Below, in pieces: positions 1 to 13,162 of a stretch of 64,000 nucleotides of DNA; within the stretch, counting starts at the first letter, position 1; every line of letters starts with the position of its first letter. Where the stretch lies: the NCBI GenBank assembly GCA_034766995.1, contig CM068313.1, positions 3,325,404-3,389,403 on the forward strand, read 5' to 3'. This stretch comes from Acanthacorydalis orientalis (taxonomy: Eukaryota; Arthropoda; Insecta; Megaloptera; Corydalidae). A program made the translations under genes and the position numbers. The notes beneath the pieces were generated by a model, which saw nothing but the letters and a program-made list of their open reading frames with translations, searched no databases and was not told the origin of the DNA.

Positions 1-166
1 CATTTTCCTAATTTATAATAATACTGTTATAGAAAAAGTGATGTATGTAACAATTACTTGCAATTATGTTTCAAATACAAAAAGTATTTTGATAATTACT
101 AACAATGTGTTTTTATAATGAATAGATACACTTTTAACCTCTGTTTATAATTTATAGTAACAAGGA

Positions 167-210
<44 letters not shown>

Positions 211-625
211 ATTTATGAAAGTATACTGTTAACCTATTTTATTGAATTTTTAAATAAATTTCAATAAAATCAGAAAAGTAAACAGCTTTATTGATTCAAA
301 GAAATATTTATATCACTTTTATACAAGCTTACCTGTTATCATTGGAATGTGATGTACTGTGAAACTAGTTCATTTGGCTTGTATCGAGAGCAAACAAAGT
401 ATTTGAACAAACACTTGAAATTAAAAATAAAGTCAATATGGCCTTTGTGATAAATAAAATTGAGTACACAATTATTGTGAATTTTTCTGAAAAGTTTTCC
501 GTTTAAAATATTATAGCGCCGTGTTAAACTAACAAATTTATTTACACATAATTTTGTTATCTGGAAATAGTACAAGGGTTTCTTTATTTATTCATCTCTC
601 TTTTAAATCTGATTATGAAGGACAG

Positions 626-905
626 CCATTGTGTCTCTGTTCTGACAGTATGGCTAAAATCACTTTCGCAAATAGATTTTTTTTCCGTCCTGCAAACCGC
701 AAATCTTTTTCTGGTCTTTTTTCTTGGTCTCTTTTTGATTGAAATCTGAGATTTTTGTGTATCTTAGTGCCCTGAAGACGATGGCATCACTATCGAAATG
801 CGTATATGCAACAATCAAAATTTATCAATTATGAAAAATTCTTATTGATAATTTTTTATTGTTGTTTATGCGAATTTTTTGTAGTTTGTGGAGTGAAAGT
901 AAGTT
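626..905 (+). repeat. Family A foldback repeat, partial copy
   Basis: Left-end material (CTGACAGTATGGCTAAAATC, then CACTTTCGCAAATAG) is followed after a deletion by the right half: CTGAAGACGATGGCATCACT, an ATCGAAATGCG stretch and GTAGTTTGTGGAGTGAAAG. The same blocks, in the same order and relative orientation, recur about 19 times in the window. The class of the element is unknown; the long inverted arms suggest a non-autonomous foldback DNA transposon. Confidence 0.65.
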
Positions 906-1612
906 ATTCGAAAAGAAGTAGTGTTTATAGTAAAGAGAGCTCCCTGTCGTTATATTTAACGTTTGCCATATATTTCTGATACCTCATTCTTATTTCTCGT
1001 ACTTTTTTCTATTTAATATTTATTATATATTTTGTAACTAATTTTATACATACAAGATTCCTCGTTAATTACTAATACTAGTCGAATCTTTGGGAACACC
1101 TAACATGTTTTTTTAGCTTGTTATTGCAAGTATAAAGTATTCCATAACTTATTTTGTTGAAAATGTTTTCTAGTTCTTTTGTGTATTGAGGATTATTATA
1201 GTTTTTTATATATTTTTTTCTTTATATCTTTTATGGAAAATGTGGTGTTTTTTTCTTTCTTTTTGATCATACCATACTTCAACTGTTTTACTAATAATCT
1301 ATTTGTTCTATTTTAGAATGTCTCTTTTATACATTTTTCACTATTCTGTTTAATATAATGGATAATCCAATCGTTTGAATGGTCTTTTATTTTAATTTCT
1401 CTGCTTTTATTCATTAAACACGTACTTTTTTCAGATATTTGTATAGCTGACTTCATTTAAAGAGATACTTCTATTTCTTAAATGATTTTTTTTAATTTGT
1501 CCCATCAATTTTCTTTCAGTATTCATTTATTTATTACTTAAGTAATAAATTATTTTTTTCAGTTCAAATTTCATCCGCCTCTTTTTTTCTCTCTCTCTCT
1601 CTCTCTATAGAT

Positions 1613-1651
<39 letters not shown>

Positions 1652-2344
1652 TTAAAAATATAAAGAAAATTCTTAATTAAAAAATCTCATTGTTTCTAAA
1701 AACATGCTAGCTATGAAAAAAAATTATCTAGTGAACTTTTTTAGTTTGACATATAAAAAACAAAACATTCCAATTAAAAATGTAATTTCGTTTTTAATAA
1801 AATTCTTATCGAGTTTATTTGTTGTAAGTAGAGAAATTAGATTGAAAAAAACTAAATGGAATTCATTCTCGTTTATTAAATTCCATAATGATTACATTTT
1901 CATATTTATATTTCTTTCCAGGTGCTTTCAACTCATTGTGCCGTAAAGAGGTCATATCACGAGTCGATTAATTTACGTATCCAGATGGGGTGACTTGTCA
2001 TCTAGTCGGCTGTGGCACCGTCCGCAGTATCAGGTAAATTAATGCTGGAATTATTTTTTTTTTGTTGTCTTTATATATATATATATAAATATATATCGGT
2101 CAAGAACGTGCATTATTATTAATCAGTTCATGCGATGACAAACTAGGTCCTATTCGCTTATTAATAATTGTTGCTTTTTTCCATAGCTAATTTAAGAGGT
2201 TATGCCCAACAATACTAAAGAATGAAAACAATAGACATGAGCTGAAATCAGTAGGACCAATTTCATTGTTTATAGTCATGCACCACATGACTGTAACAAA
2301 AGATAACGGTAACTAGAAAAATCAGCGCCAAACTTAAAATGATA

Positions 2345-2371
2345 AAAACCGCAATTATTTTCGCAATCTAA
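2345..2371 (-). mobile_element. Solo mariner-type terminal inverted repeat
   Basis: Reads AAAACCGCAATTATTTTCGC followed by AATCTAATA. Its reverse complement starts TATTAG and contains AATAATTGCGGTTTTT, matching the ends of the two-ended mariner relics at 31823-32416 and 36968-37040. No partner end is visible upstream, so this looks like one surviving end of a decayed copy. Confidence 0.55.
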
Positions 2372-3174
2372 TATAAGTCTGTTTACACGTACAAAAATAG
2401 GTATATTTGATTTTTTTTCTATTTGCTTGCAATCGGTTGCTAGGTCCCATCATTCAATTCATCGGCTATTAAAATAGAAATGTTTATCAACTATTTGTAT
2501 AGACAAAAATATTACTCGTCATAATTTATTTATCAATGCCAAACGTTTTAGCGTGAAATGTTTTTCCATCGACGCAATAGCATGTGTACGTATGTGTAAA
2601 GTACGTCTGTGCGGATTTAGAAATCCGCTTCAGAGAAAATTCAACGCACGTGCCCTTTTTTCATTTCTAATTCGATTTCGATCAAAAGTTATTACGATAA
2701 TAAACTGTTGTTATGCAGATTAACGTCTATCGAAATCAAAACAAACGCTTGTTATTAAATATTAATGTTCCTAAGACTAAATGGAAATTTAAATGAAAAT
2801 ATATGCGGTAACAATGTTTATAATTGGAGTGAATATATATATATATATATATATACATAATACTTTACTTTTGAATTATTGATTACTTTTTTACTATTTT
2901 TTAAAGATAAAAAAGTGTGTAACATTGTTTATTATACAAGCATAGCCATCTATGAAAAAAGCACTGGATTATGACAAAAATGATTTCTGCATTATCATAA
3001 ATTTTTGTTTGTTTATTATAAACAATTGAAGATTAATTAAAATTCATGACGATTAGATACTTTTAGGATTGAATTAATCCTTTTATTCAATTTTATATAT
3101 AATTATATTGACTTAATTTAACTAATAGTGTCGTTTACCACAATGCGGTTGTGATAATGTGGTAAATCCATTTT

Positions 3175-3300
3175 CATAAATGAATTATTTTCTCACGACA
3201 CAAAAATTTTCTGATCAAAAGTTCTCAGTAAGACATTATTGATCACTTGTGATCTTTTCTTATACGCATTTCGATGCTAGTTCTAACATACTTGGAGCGA
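3175..3300. repeat. Family A foldback repeat, left-half fragment
   Basis: Contains TTTCTGATCAAAAGTTCTC, a degenerate TTATTGATCACTTGTGATC block and TTATACGCATTTCGATG, then ACATACTTGGAGCG. These are the left-arm blocks of family A in order. No right arm follows, so the copy is truncated. Confidence 0.6.
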
Positions 3301-5380
3301 CTAGCTATAAAAAATCTGTTAAATTTGTGTCATAAAAGAGTTTGATAATAATTATTTTAATAAACTCTTCCCTCTCACAATCTTAATCGAATCATTCAAA
3401 ATTGAGAACTACTAGAAAACTCCATGGTCTTCTACTAGAATATTGAATACTTTTTGTTTTTATTTTCAGAGTGTTCATGTTTTGTATAGGGAACTAACAT
3501 TTTATTTTTTTTCACATGTCTGCTTTATTATTTCCCACACATATGTGTCTAATTAATGTATTAATTATTGTCAAGATTTTTAAGTACTATAAACAAAAAC
3601 TGATATTAAAAAAGCAATGATTCATTGTTCATCTCACGAGACTTATATGTTCAAAAAACATTTTATTAAAAAAAAATTTTTTTTCAAATGTTTTTCCTGT
3701 TCAAAATAATAATTGCAGTGCTTCATTTTTGCATTTTAATTAATATAGTAGATAAAAGGTTAATGTAATGAAAACAAATGGATTTCGTTTGATTTTTGCT
3801 ATCAAATTGTGTACATTTTTATGAAGAAAAATAATTATAGTTCTATGTACGATGCTCATTTCAAATTACTGTGTTTAAAAAAGTAATTGTCAGTGAACGA
3901 GACATTTTTATATATTTTTTTAAATAAACTACTACACTTAAATTATTCTATTTACGGACTAAATTACCGTATGATTTTTTATACAAACAGAACAATTTAT
4001 AGCTTCAACTACCGTGTACCAACAATCAGATAATTACAATTACAACGAACATACTAATTATTTCAATTACAGTATAATTCTATATTGTTACAAAAACCGA
4101 ATCGTCACTATCTGTAAATACATGTTCACAAATCCTGTACGATATTTTCGTACTTATTTGATATTAAGAAAAAACAATAAACATATCTAAAAACTCTCAA
4201 GCTTCAGGTGTCGCACGTTATTGACATGTTTGGCACCGTGATATGAAATATCTACGGAACTATATTTGTTTGTATTAAGAAGTTCGTTTGATGTAACTAT
4301 CAGACGTTTATACGAAAGTTGGCAATCGATATAGGCAATTCTTAAAAGTGATGATTTAAAAAAATATACATCACAAATGTCACAAAGGGAGCTATTTATA
4401 TAAATTTAGTAAGAGTTTACAGCAGAGTTAATAGTTTGAATAAATTAAATATTAAAACGGAATTTTCATATTAATCACAAGTGGATAGGAGATAAAATTT
4501 GGTTTTAAAATTTGAAAATTAAATTTGTATTTAATGGTTTTTTTATATTTGTAGTAAACTAATTATTTATAATCATCAGATACTAGTAGATTGATTGATG
4601 ATTGATTATTTTATGTTAAAGGGTGCGTCGACAACTAAGATTTTAGCGCTTCAACACAAATACAAAATAAAAGTACACCCAGATCATACAATCGCGTTCA
4701 AATCAACCCTTAATTCGAACATAAAATATCTAAGTTCCAGAAGTTAAAATATCCGTATAAAACTCCGATATTCTCAAATGTTAATAGAAAATGCTAAAGA
4801 ACTAAGAATATGGAGATGTCACAAGCGTGATAAAGTGTGTCCATCTGTCAATTCTAAAATGACAGAATTTTACATGTTTTAAATTAATTCAAAAGAATAT
4901 TTTTAAATATAAGAAATGTGTAAAATAACATAACCTGCATAATAAGAGAATCAAGTTTATATATGAAATGATGATTTATTGATTTTTTTTCTTGATATTT
5001 TTTTGTATTCAGGATATAAAGTCATAGAAATGAGAAAAATGAATCATATTATTATTTTTTACATAAGTTTGAAAAGTCTGATAGTACAAAAATATGTAAT
5101 CTATAACTCTGTACACCTAATATATACCACTAGATCTAATTGTTCTTGTACACTTATTCTTAATAAATTTAACAAATATGTATAGATCTAGTGATATAAT
5201 AACAAATATTAATTAGTAAAACCCAGTTGCAGTATTTAGTAAAGTATCAAGAGCACGACCCTTAATTTTTCACTTAAAATTGCATGGTATAGGTTATGTT
5301 GTTTTTCCATTAAAATTCAAAAGTTGAAATAAAACAATTCACAAAAAAAATCTAGAAAGTTAAGAACTACACTTACTTAA

Positions 5381-6097
5381 GAGGGTAGTAGTCTAGTGTA
5401 ACACACTTTTATTTTTGATGCTTTTTCGGGATTTTTTTTACAAATAAGTAATTATGTTTTTTATCATGTTATTTTTACATATATATTTATTCATCTTTTC
5501 GGAACATGTAGAAATTTTTTTGATGAAAAATATCCAAATGTAGTGATGCTGTGGTCGTCGATCGAGACCCATAAAAATATTTTTACTTCAAAGTTCACAG
5601 GGTATCGTTTTTTCTATACACATAGTCACAATATTTCTTAATTAGTATAAGCTTTGCTATCGCGGGTAGCAAATTTAGAAGAAAAACATGAAAATTGTAA
5701 AAAATGCAGTACTGAAATATTAGTAGTGATTTTTACCAATTTTTCATCTATTTCAATGGCTATAAATGCTATTATAAAGATTTTTTTACACAATATTGGT
5801 AGACACGATGGCAACACATCTGCTGAAGCTGTACACGCAAGCTTTACATAATATTACAAGTTGAACTTGAGATATTCTGTGAACCGTTCCAAAAAAACGC
5901 GGTTTTGATGAGAACGCGTAGAAAGTCTTGCACACAAACAAAACTGTCAAAACGCCGCTCTCTTTAAAGCGATCTAACTTCATCAGTTTTCTGAATTTGT
6001 GAAAATCCCTCTGCAGGCATCTTTTTTGTAACGTGTAGTTTCAGAAAATGAAAAAAAATAATTCGATTTTTTCAGCCCTCTACAGTGAAATACCCGC
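5381..6097. mobile_element. Candidate piggyBac-like non-autonomous element
   Basis: The 717-base segment is bounded by TTAA on both sides (5377-5380 and 6098-6101). The left end begins GAGGGTAGTAGTCTAGTG; the reverse complement of the right end begins GCGGGTATTTCACTGTAG, matching at 11 of 18 positions with GGGTA shared. TTAA duplications and G/C-rich ends are typical of piggyBac-type elements. No transposase ORF is visible. TTAA is common in AT-rich DNA, so the end similarity is the main support and is only moderate. Confidence 0.42.
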
Positions 6098-6545
6098 TTA
6101 AATGTTTGTCATACTGACCATATTTTATTTCTGTGACTGTTTTATCAATATCGGTATTAACTAGTTGGCGTTGATTTTCCGATTAAGAGAAATAACATAT
6201 ATACTGAAGTACTAAATAAGATATGAGAAAACTTTTTTGATGGCTGATTTTCACTTTTAATCTACGTACATGACCGTCTGACTTGGGGAAAATTATAAGA
6301 AATAAAAATCTATGATAAAACTTGCCAATCTCCCTATTTATATATGACGAGGTGATACGGAATCACCTTGTATCTTTTAACTGCACAGTAATAGGAAAGA
6401 TACACAGAGACGCGTTAACAGAATTCGTTTAAGCAACGAAACGACCGTCTGCCAAAAAATCGTCACGTCACAACTACTGAAGTTCTGTATCAAACTCCCT
6501 CGCATGCGTCGTCTCTCTTCAACGTTCGTTTTCTGAACGTCGGGA

Positions 6546-6851
6546 TTTATATGCGGGCGCGTCGAGCTTTCAGTTAAAAGCGCGTTAGACGCGACACCGG
6601 CCGCACACAGAGTTTCAGCGTCCAACCGAGACGTTTTTTTTTTATTTATTCTTTCGTTATTATTCTCGGCTTCGGGTCGATCCCGTTTTGAAGACTCTCT
6701 AGAAGAATTACCTGTGATGGATACGTTCCTGACGATTCTTGTTTCGTCCGCGTGAATTTGACTGTCAATCAGAGATTGTATGAAAACTGACTTTTTAAAA
6801 ATGTGAAAAGTGACGCGTTTGACGTCAGTCAAACCTTCAACACAGAGAGAA
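6546..6851 (+). promoter_or_regulatory. Candidate promoter and untranslated first exon of the phospholipase B-like gene
   Basis: A CpG-richer island stands out from the AT-rich background. TTTATAT at 6546-6552 lies about 25 bases before TTTCAGTT (initiator A at 6572), a TATA/initiator spacing close to that of arthropod core promoters. The following about 280 bases end at a donor-like GTATGT at 6852. The next + strand gene starts at 9365, so this may be its 5' noncoding exon. That link is inference. The opposite strand carries a 151-codon ORF (6377-6832) with no recognisable domain. Confidence 0.35.
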
Positions 6852-7149
6852 GTATGTTTTCTAGTGCGGTATTTCGATATTTTTATGCATTGTTTTCGAA
6901 ACTTGTCGCTACTGACTAAATTAAAATGTTTGTTGTGAAATGTTTGCTATTTATATCACAGTTTTTGTAAACAAAGGTATAAGTTCTATTTTTTTGAGAT
7001 TTAAAAAAATATCATTAAAGTAGCAGTCGTTTTAAATATCCAATAAGTCCATAACATATATATATTTTAAAAATATATCGAAACAAGTTAAATAAAACGG
7101 ATTTTTTAATCAGATTTTTCTCAATTTTTAACTGAGAACGATTTGCTGC

Positions 7150-8530
7150 CATTAAGTGGTATTTTTTTCACTCCACAAGGTACAAAAAAAATTCTGGTGA
7201 AAAATTTCTAATAAATCATTATGCATGCATGCCAGATACAAACATTAGACACATCTAATAAGAAAAACAAGCGACCTACTTGGAAAAATCAGTGAAAGGT
7301 TATGAAAATGCTCTTAAAATTTTATAAAACGTTTTTTCCTACCAGACATTTCTACTGTTTAATCGAAAGAGTTACATTTTTTAATAAACCGGACCTTTTA
7401 AATAACCAAAGGCGGATTTTTGAACATTAATTATTACTATGAACTTAATAACGGTTTTCATTAATGAGAGTTTATGCCTGATCTAGCCTACTCTTGTTAG
7501 ATAAAACTTCGATTTTCATTTATTTCTGTCTAGATTTTATTCTTATTTTTCTTACATAAAACCGTTCGGTTTATGCATAATTTAGATTTACGGCCATCTC
7601 ATCTACTAATGTTCAATTTTTTGTTTAAAAATATTTTTTTTACCCCTTTGACGACAAATTGAATTTATTTCAGTTTTTAGTCAAAAAAAAATTACTAAGA
7701 ACAGCAAATTTGATAGACAATTGAAATTTTCATATAAAAATTTTTTTTCTACTCGAATTGTACATTTTTAATTCCAAAAGTAATATTCATGAAGAAATCG
7801 GGCTGTTTGACAACCAAACTATTCCATTTATATCTAATTTAGATTTTCGACCACAGATCGACTTTTTTAATCGTCTAATGCTCTAAACTTTTCTGTAAGA
7901 ATATTTTTTTATTGTGCCGAATGATCGTTTCGGTGTCAAAAATCGAATTTGCTCGAACTTCAAGTTTTTAGACAAAACATATCAAGATCTTCGGAGTGGA
8001 AATTTTAATAGAAAATTAAAACTTATATAGAACGATTTTTTCTAACCGAATTGTACATTTTTCATTTCAAATATACTATTCGTGAGAAAAGTGTACATTT
8101 TAAGAAATCGAATATAATTTGTTACTTGTTTTAGTAGGAAAATCGGTCAGATTTTTCTGTACCTAGCCGGTCTGAAGATGATGGCATCGCCATCGGAATA
8201 AGCAAAATGATTAATAATTTATTGAATATTTTTGATCAGACTTTTTTATGATCTGTGGATTGAACGATCTAGAGATCTTCCGTAGAAACAAGGACCGGGC
8301 ACTAAGACCATGACTCTCCCTGCTTGAATTACTTGAAGATTTCGTGGTACGGGGGTTACTTTTAGTAATGAAGGAAATTTCTATTGACCTCCCGACGGGA
8401 TCGAATCTCGTAGTTAAGCCAGTGGATCTTCAGGGTGCCTACAAAGATAATAGGTCTTGTGACCTGTAGTTTGTAGAGTGAAAAAAGAATTCATTTGTGA
8501 AAGTGAACTTAGAGAACCGTATTGTGGTAA
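7150..8530. repeat. Family A foldback repeat, longest copy with internal duplication
   Basis: The left arm is at 7150-7215 (TTTTTTTCACTCCACAAGG, then TTTCTAATAAATCATTAT). The right arm runs from about 8130 (CTGAAGATGATGGCATCGCC) to 8530 (GTAGTTTGTAGAGTGAAA, then AATTCATTTGTGAAAGTG). About 900 bases lie between them, more than in any other copy, including a diverged tandem duplication: TCGAATTGTACATTTTT-type blocks at about 7755 and 8050, and TAATTTAGATTT-type blocks at about 7580 and 7838. A roughly 200-base insertion splits the right arm near 8265-8465. This copy may be closest to the full-length element. Confidence 0.5.
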
Positions 8531-9364
8531 TTTTGTTTTTCATCCATACAAAAGGGCTTCGATTTCAATGTGAAATGAACAGATAATGTTCTTTCGACTT
8601 TATATTTAACACAGATTTTTTTACAGAAAAAGAGATTTAGAAATAAATGAAAATCGCTCAAGGTTTTTTTTAACAAGAGCAGACTAGATAAGACATGAGC
8701 ACTCGATTAACGAACACTGTCGATTAAGTTCACAGTGATAAATCTGTATTAATTCTTTTTTTTTTCAATTCCCAGGTTATCAAGAACACTGAGAGCTGCA
8801 CGAAAATTCAACTGAACAAAACAAATAATTTAAATTGAACGAATATTAATTTTCGAAAAAGAGTAATCATCATTAAAATAAAATCATCTGAACATTAATT
8901 TATTGATTGATTCGATCGACGTCCTTCATTCTTTCCATTGCTAACGATTTCGTTCGATTGTCGATCATCGAATCCGTCCTACTTAATCGTAGGATCCATA
9001 AAAACTGGCAGGCTCTCTGGGAACAGTGCCTTGGACGGCAGATGCGTTTGATGGGAAACTGCATTGGGCGGGAGACTGACGGAACGTAATCTAATGAAGG
9101 GACTTTCATCACCACATGACAAACAAATAGATTTTTAATGTAAATAAAAGAGACAGGTTCAAAGTTCGCAACATTGCGCTAGTTTTACACTGGAAAAAAA
9201 ATAGTTCTGAAGAAATTTCATCGAAGACAAACAAATAAACAATTGAAGTGACTTATTGAGCAATTGATTAGATTTAGTTGAAGAGGGATAGTATATTTGT
9301 GTATTCTTTTAATAAACTCGACAGTACAATATTTTTCGATATTTGACTCTTTTTATACACTGTA

Positions 9365-11479
9365 ATGTCTGCTGAAATGGAGATAATGAATAGTTCAAGT
9401 GAGAAGATTTACTTGACGAGGACACCTATTGCGAGAGTCCATCGATACAAAGAGAGGAAAATACTGAAAGTGATCGGCGCATCGTGGTTACAGACCAAAA
9501 TCACGTCGTATTTTCTGGTCGCCATCTGCGTGTTTGGAATCGTGGCCATTATCTTTGCAGAGATCGGGAGGTAGGTCTTATTTTATAGACATTTGTCGTC
9601 CTTATTTTATATTATTGTTTTTGAATTGTTCTGGTATCAGACAAAACATAAAACAAATAACCGTGTAAATAAACCTTTGATAAAATGCCAACAATTTCAT
9701 TGCGTGTCAGAGAAAACACTTATGAAATTTATGATCGGAACAGATTATTTGATTTGAAAATAATGATTCGACATTGTTTTAAATTTGGCTGTGGTCGGGA
9801 ATATTTTCCACGCTTCCGATACTTTTTTACTACTGTTTTTGTTTTAAGTATTAAGATTTTTTTTTATAAAACAATGACATTTTTACCCTTCAGTTGTTCT
9901 TGTATTCAATGTGTTTTAGTCTATTTTCCTTTTTCGTTCAGTTTTGAAACACTGATCATAGCCATTAAATATTTTTAACGAACCATGGTTTCAAAACAAC
10001 AATCATTCATTAAAATATTAACTGGTATACAATTTTATATAGACGGTACACAAAAAAAGTATAATATATCAATTTGTATTTTTACTAACACATCAAGAAG
10101 GCGTGTTTTGTTTATACGATACGTGATGTATGTTTCAATAGAGATTCCTAGATGTCAAACTAATTTAATCAAAAAGTTAAGATAACTATTTTTTAAGTAA
10201 TACTCCATAAGTATTGCAGCTCAGTTATTGAAATTAAAAATTAAATTCTTTTTGAAAAATATTACAATATTTATTAAATGACGTACAAAGCATAATTAAT
10301 TAAGCTGAATATGAAAATGTATCTATTTTCAGAAATTGTATTATTATTTTAAATATTTTTAAGGAGTGATGTACCGAAATAACACCATTTACTGAAGGAA
10401 TTTTATAAAAATTGCATATTTTCTTTTTTTTTATGAAATACACCAATTTTATATACTCATTGTGGATATTTTCCTACTGAAATTATTTTATTTTGAAATA
10501 AACATTAATGTCTTCTGATAGCCTTCCTGATGTGTCTACTTTTTTAAACTCTCTTCCTGAGATTCTATTTCGACATACTTTCTTCTAATTAATCTTTGAT
10601 ATATAAATCTCACGGTCCCTTTCAATTTCATTGTTTGATCTCGCCTCTTCTATTGGAAACAAACCAGGCTGATAACATATTTTCAACACTCAGAAATAAA
10701 ACCTTTTGCTCATTAAAGCCGCCTAGATTTGTATTAAGATAGTTTAATAGCTTAAATTTTAGTTCAAATTGTTTTTTTTTCGACAGTTATGATATATTCG
10801 TCGATGATGGAAATTATGCAGCGACTGTTTTCTGGAAATCCAAGACAGGGTTCAGGATCGAATTCTGGGGCCAAGGAAATGATCTGAATGAAGTTGTCAA
10901 AGGATGTGGAAGGGCATACTACAGACCAGACATGCCCAATACAGGGTATGTTTTTATATTTTTTTAACACGGATTTTAACTACATATGATTAGTTTTCAA
11001 AGCAGTAAGAAAATTTGAAAAAAATGTTCAGGAAATATACTGCAGTCGAAAGATATTTTGTGACAGACTTTTTACTATTTTTAAAAATAAAATATTTGAG
11101 CAATATTCTATAAAAAAATATATTCGCGAAATTAGATATGTAATCTATAATTCAGTGATTTGGTTCTCTGAGCTAAATACTGAAGAGGCTAGAAAAGCAC
11201 GTCCAAGTAATGAGAAAATATTTTCAAATATAAATTATTGAAAAAAAGTTTAATAAACCTGTTTTCTAATCGTTTGTTAATAAAGTTTAAAGAATAAATT
11301 TTAACGATCAGTTTCAAACATACATTATTCGAAAAGTGAAGTAGGTCTTGTATGTGATACGCATTTCAACTGTCATTTGAACTGTCAAACAATTAATGAT
11401 TTAAATCTTCAATTCTGTTCTTGGTTATAAATAATAATAATAATAACAGAGGTTAAACTTTAATTTAAAAAAAATCGAA

Positions 11480-11517
<38 letters not shown>

Positions 11518-13091
11518 CTGTGTTTTTGAAAAGAATCACAGAATTATTATTATCGAGTTTCATCAAACTGATTTTTAGACGAAAAGTTTTTTTCTTTAAC
11601 AAAAATGTCTATTTAAAAAAATATATGTGAAAATATAGTAACAAAAAAATATTTTTCAGAGAACACCTTAAACTCCGCAAATTTAATCAAAATGTCCATT
11701 AAGTGAAAAGAATAATTTATTGTCATTTGATAAAATAAAATTGTATGATATTTTGGGTATTAATTGATTTATGAAAGTAATTTTAGTCGCAGTGCCAAGC
11801 TATAATTATAAAATTTATTCTCCTAGATGGTCCGTTATTGAGATCGAAACGAACGAACAATATCCAGACTGGACCCAAGCATTCGCGGCGGGATTTCTGG
11901 AAGGCAGTCTGACGTGGCAAGCGATTTACTGGCAGCATGAGAACACCATACAACCGTTTTGCGAACAGAACGAAGTCGAATGCGAGGAAGTACGTTCTCT
12001 GCTCAGAGAGAACTCCGAGGAAATCCGAGAAAAGGCGAAACGATTAGGCGAAACCGAACCGTTTTGGCATCAGGTAAAATAAAACATTTTTTTAAAAACA
12101 ACGACCGAATAAGACTTTAACCATCGACTTTATTTACAGATCGACATGTTCTACATTCAGTTAGATGGTTTGGCCACTGGATGGAATTATGCAGTGAAAA
12201 GAAGCCGCCAGAGTGTCGAAATAGATCCGATCGATTTTCTCTGGTTAAACACTATGTCGATGTGGAATGATTTAGATTCGGATAATAGAATTGAAAACAC
12301 ATTTTCTAAGAATCTGTCAACCGCATCGACGGCTTTTATATCGTTCTTGCAGTCAGACACTGACGGGAAAGAAATTTATGTCGCACATAACAGTGCTGGA
12401 AGGTAGATTTCATTTTTAAAAAAAATATCTACCATAATGTTTTTCTGCATTCATTATCTTCTGTTAGATTTACTAAACAGAACAGACATTGAATTAATAG
12501 TGATTTGAAAATGAAATTTAAAAGTTAATATCGAATAATAATCTTGTAATTCACTTATGGATCTCATTAACGGACGAGAATACACGAATTTCCCCGAAAT
12601 TATCCGAAAGTGGACACTTTATTTGACAATAGTAATAATTATTATTGAATTAAAAACAAATATAATTTACATACATATATAACAATAAATTACTTATATA
12701 CTGATATTCCATACTCTACATTTCTATAAAGAAAACAATCCCATTAAGGTTAAAAAATATATATTTCAGTTTTGACCGTCACATTACAGCACATGCATCA
12801 ACAATTCATGCGTTTCACTGACCATTTTACAAAGTTTAAAACAAAATCTCGTCTCTACTCATTGTCCATTTTCAATGTTCTCCTTTTTCTAGTAAAAAAC
12901 ATAAAACATACTCTTATTAAAATGACTATTAAGACTGGACAAACAAATTAACCGTATTAAAACTTATTGCGACGTTTCAAATCGACAATAGTAATAAACA
13001 AAACACATTTGTTTTGTTTCAGTTACGTTGATCCGTGAGATATGTAATTTAATGACATTTTTGTTCGTCTTATCATATTGTCACTGAGATG

Positions 13092-13162
<71 letters not shown>

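Larger units (their letters stand above)
1..5380. other. AT-rich intergenic DNA, no gene recognised
   Basis: No open frame here resembles a known protein or has convincing splice partners; the short ORFs are low-complexity AT-rich translations. The stretch holds (TA)n runs near 174-206, 1614-1645 and 2830-2855, a (CT)n run near 1590, two fragments of dispersed family A and one isolated mariner-type terminal repeat, listed separately. Distal exons or regulatory DNA of an off-window gene cannot be excluded. Confidence 0.6.

Noticed and set aside
5654..5851. 65-codon ORF with a Cys pair (CKKC) inside the 5381-6097 element
   Set aside because: Too short, no known domain, and only weak resemblance to any transposase; left within the element.
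8385..8412. GGGATCGAATCTCG resembling a tRNA B box
   Set aside because: No matching A box at proper distance and no cloverleaf could be drawn around it.
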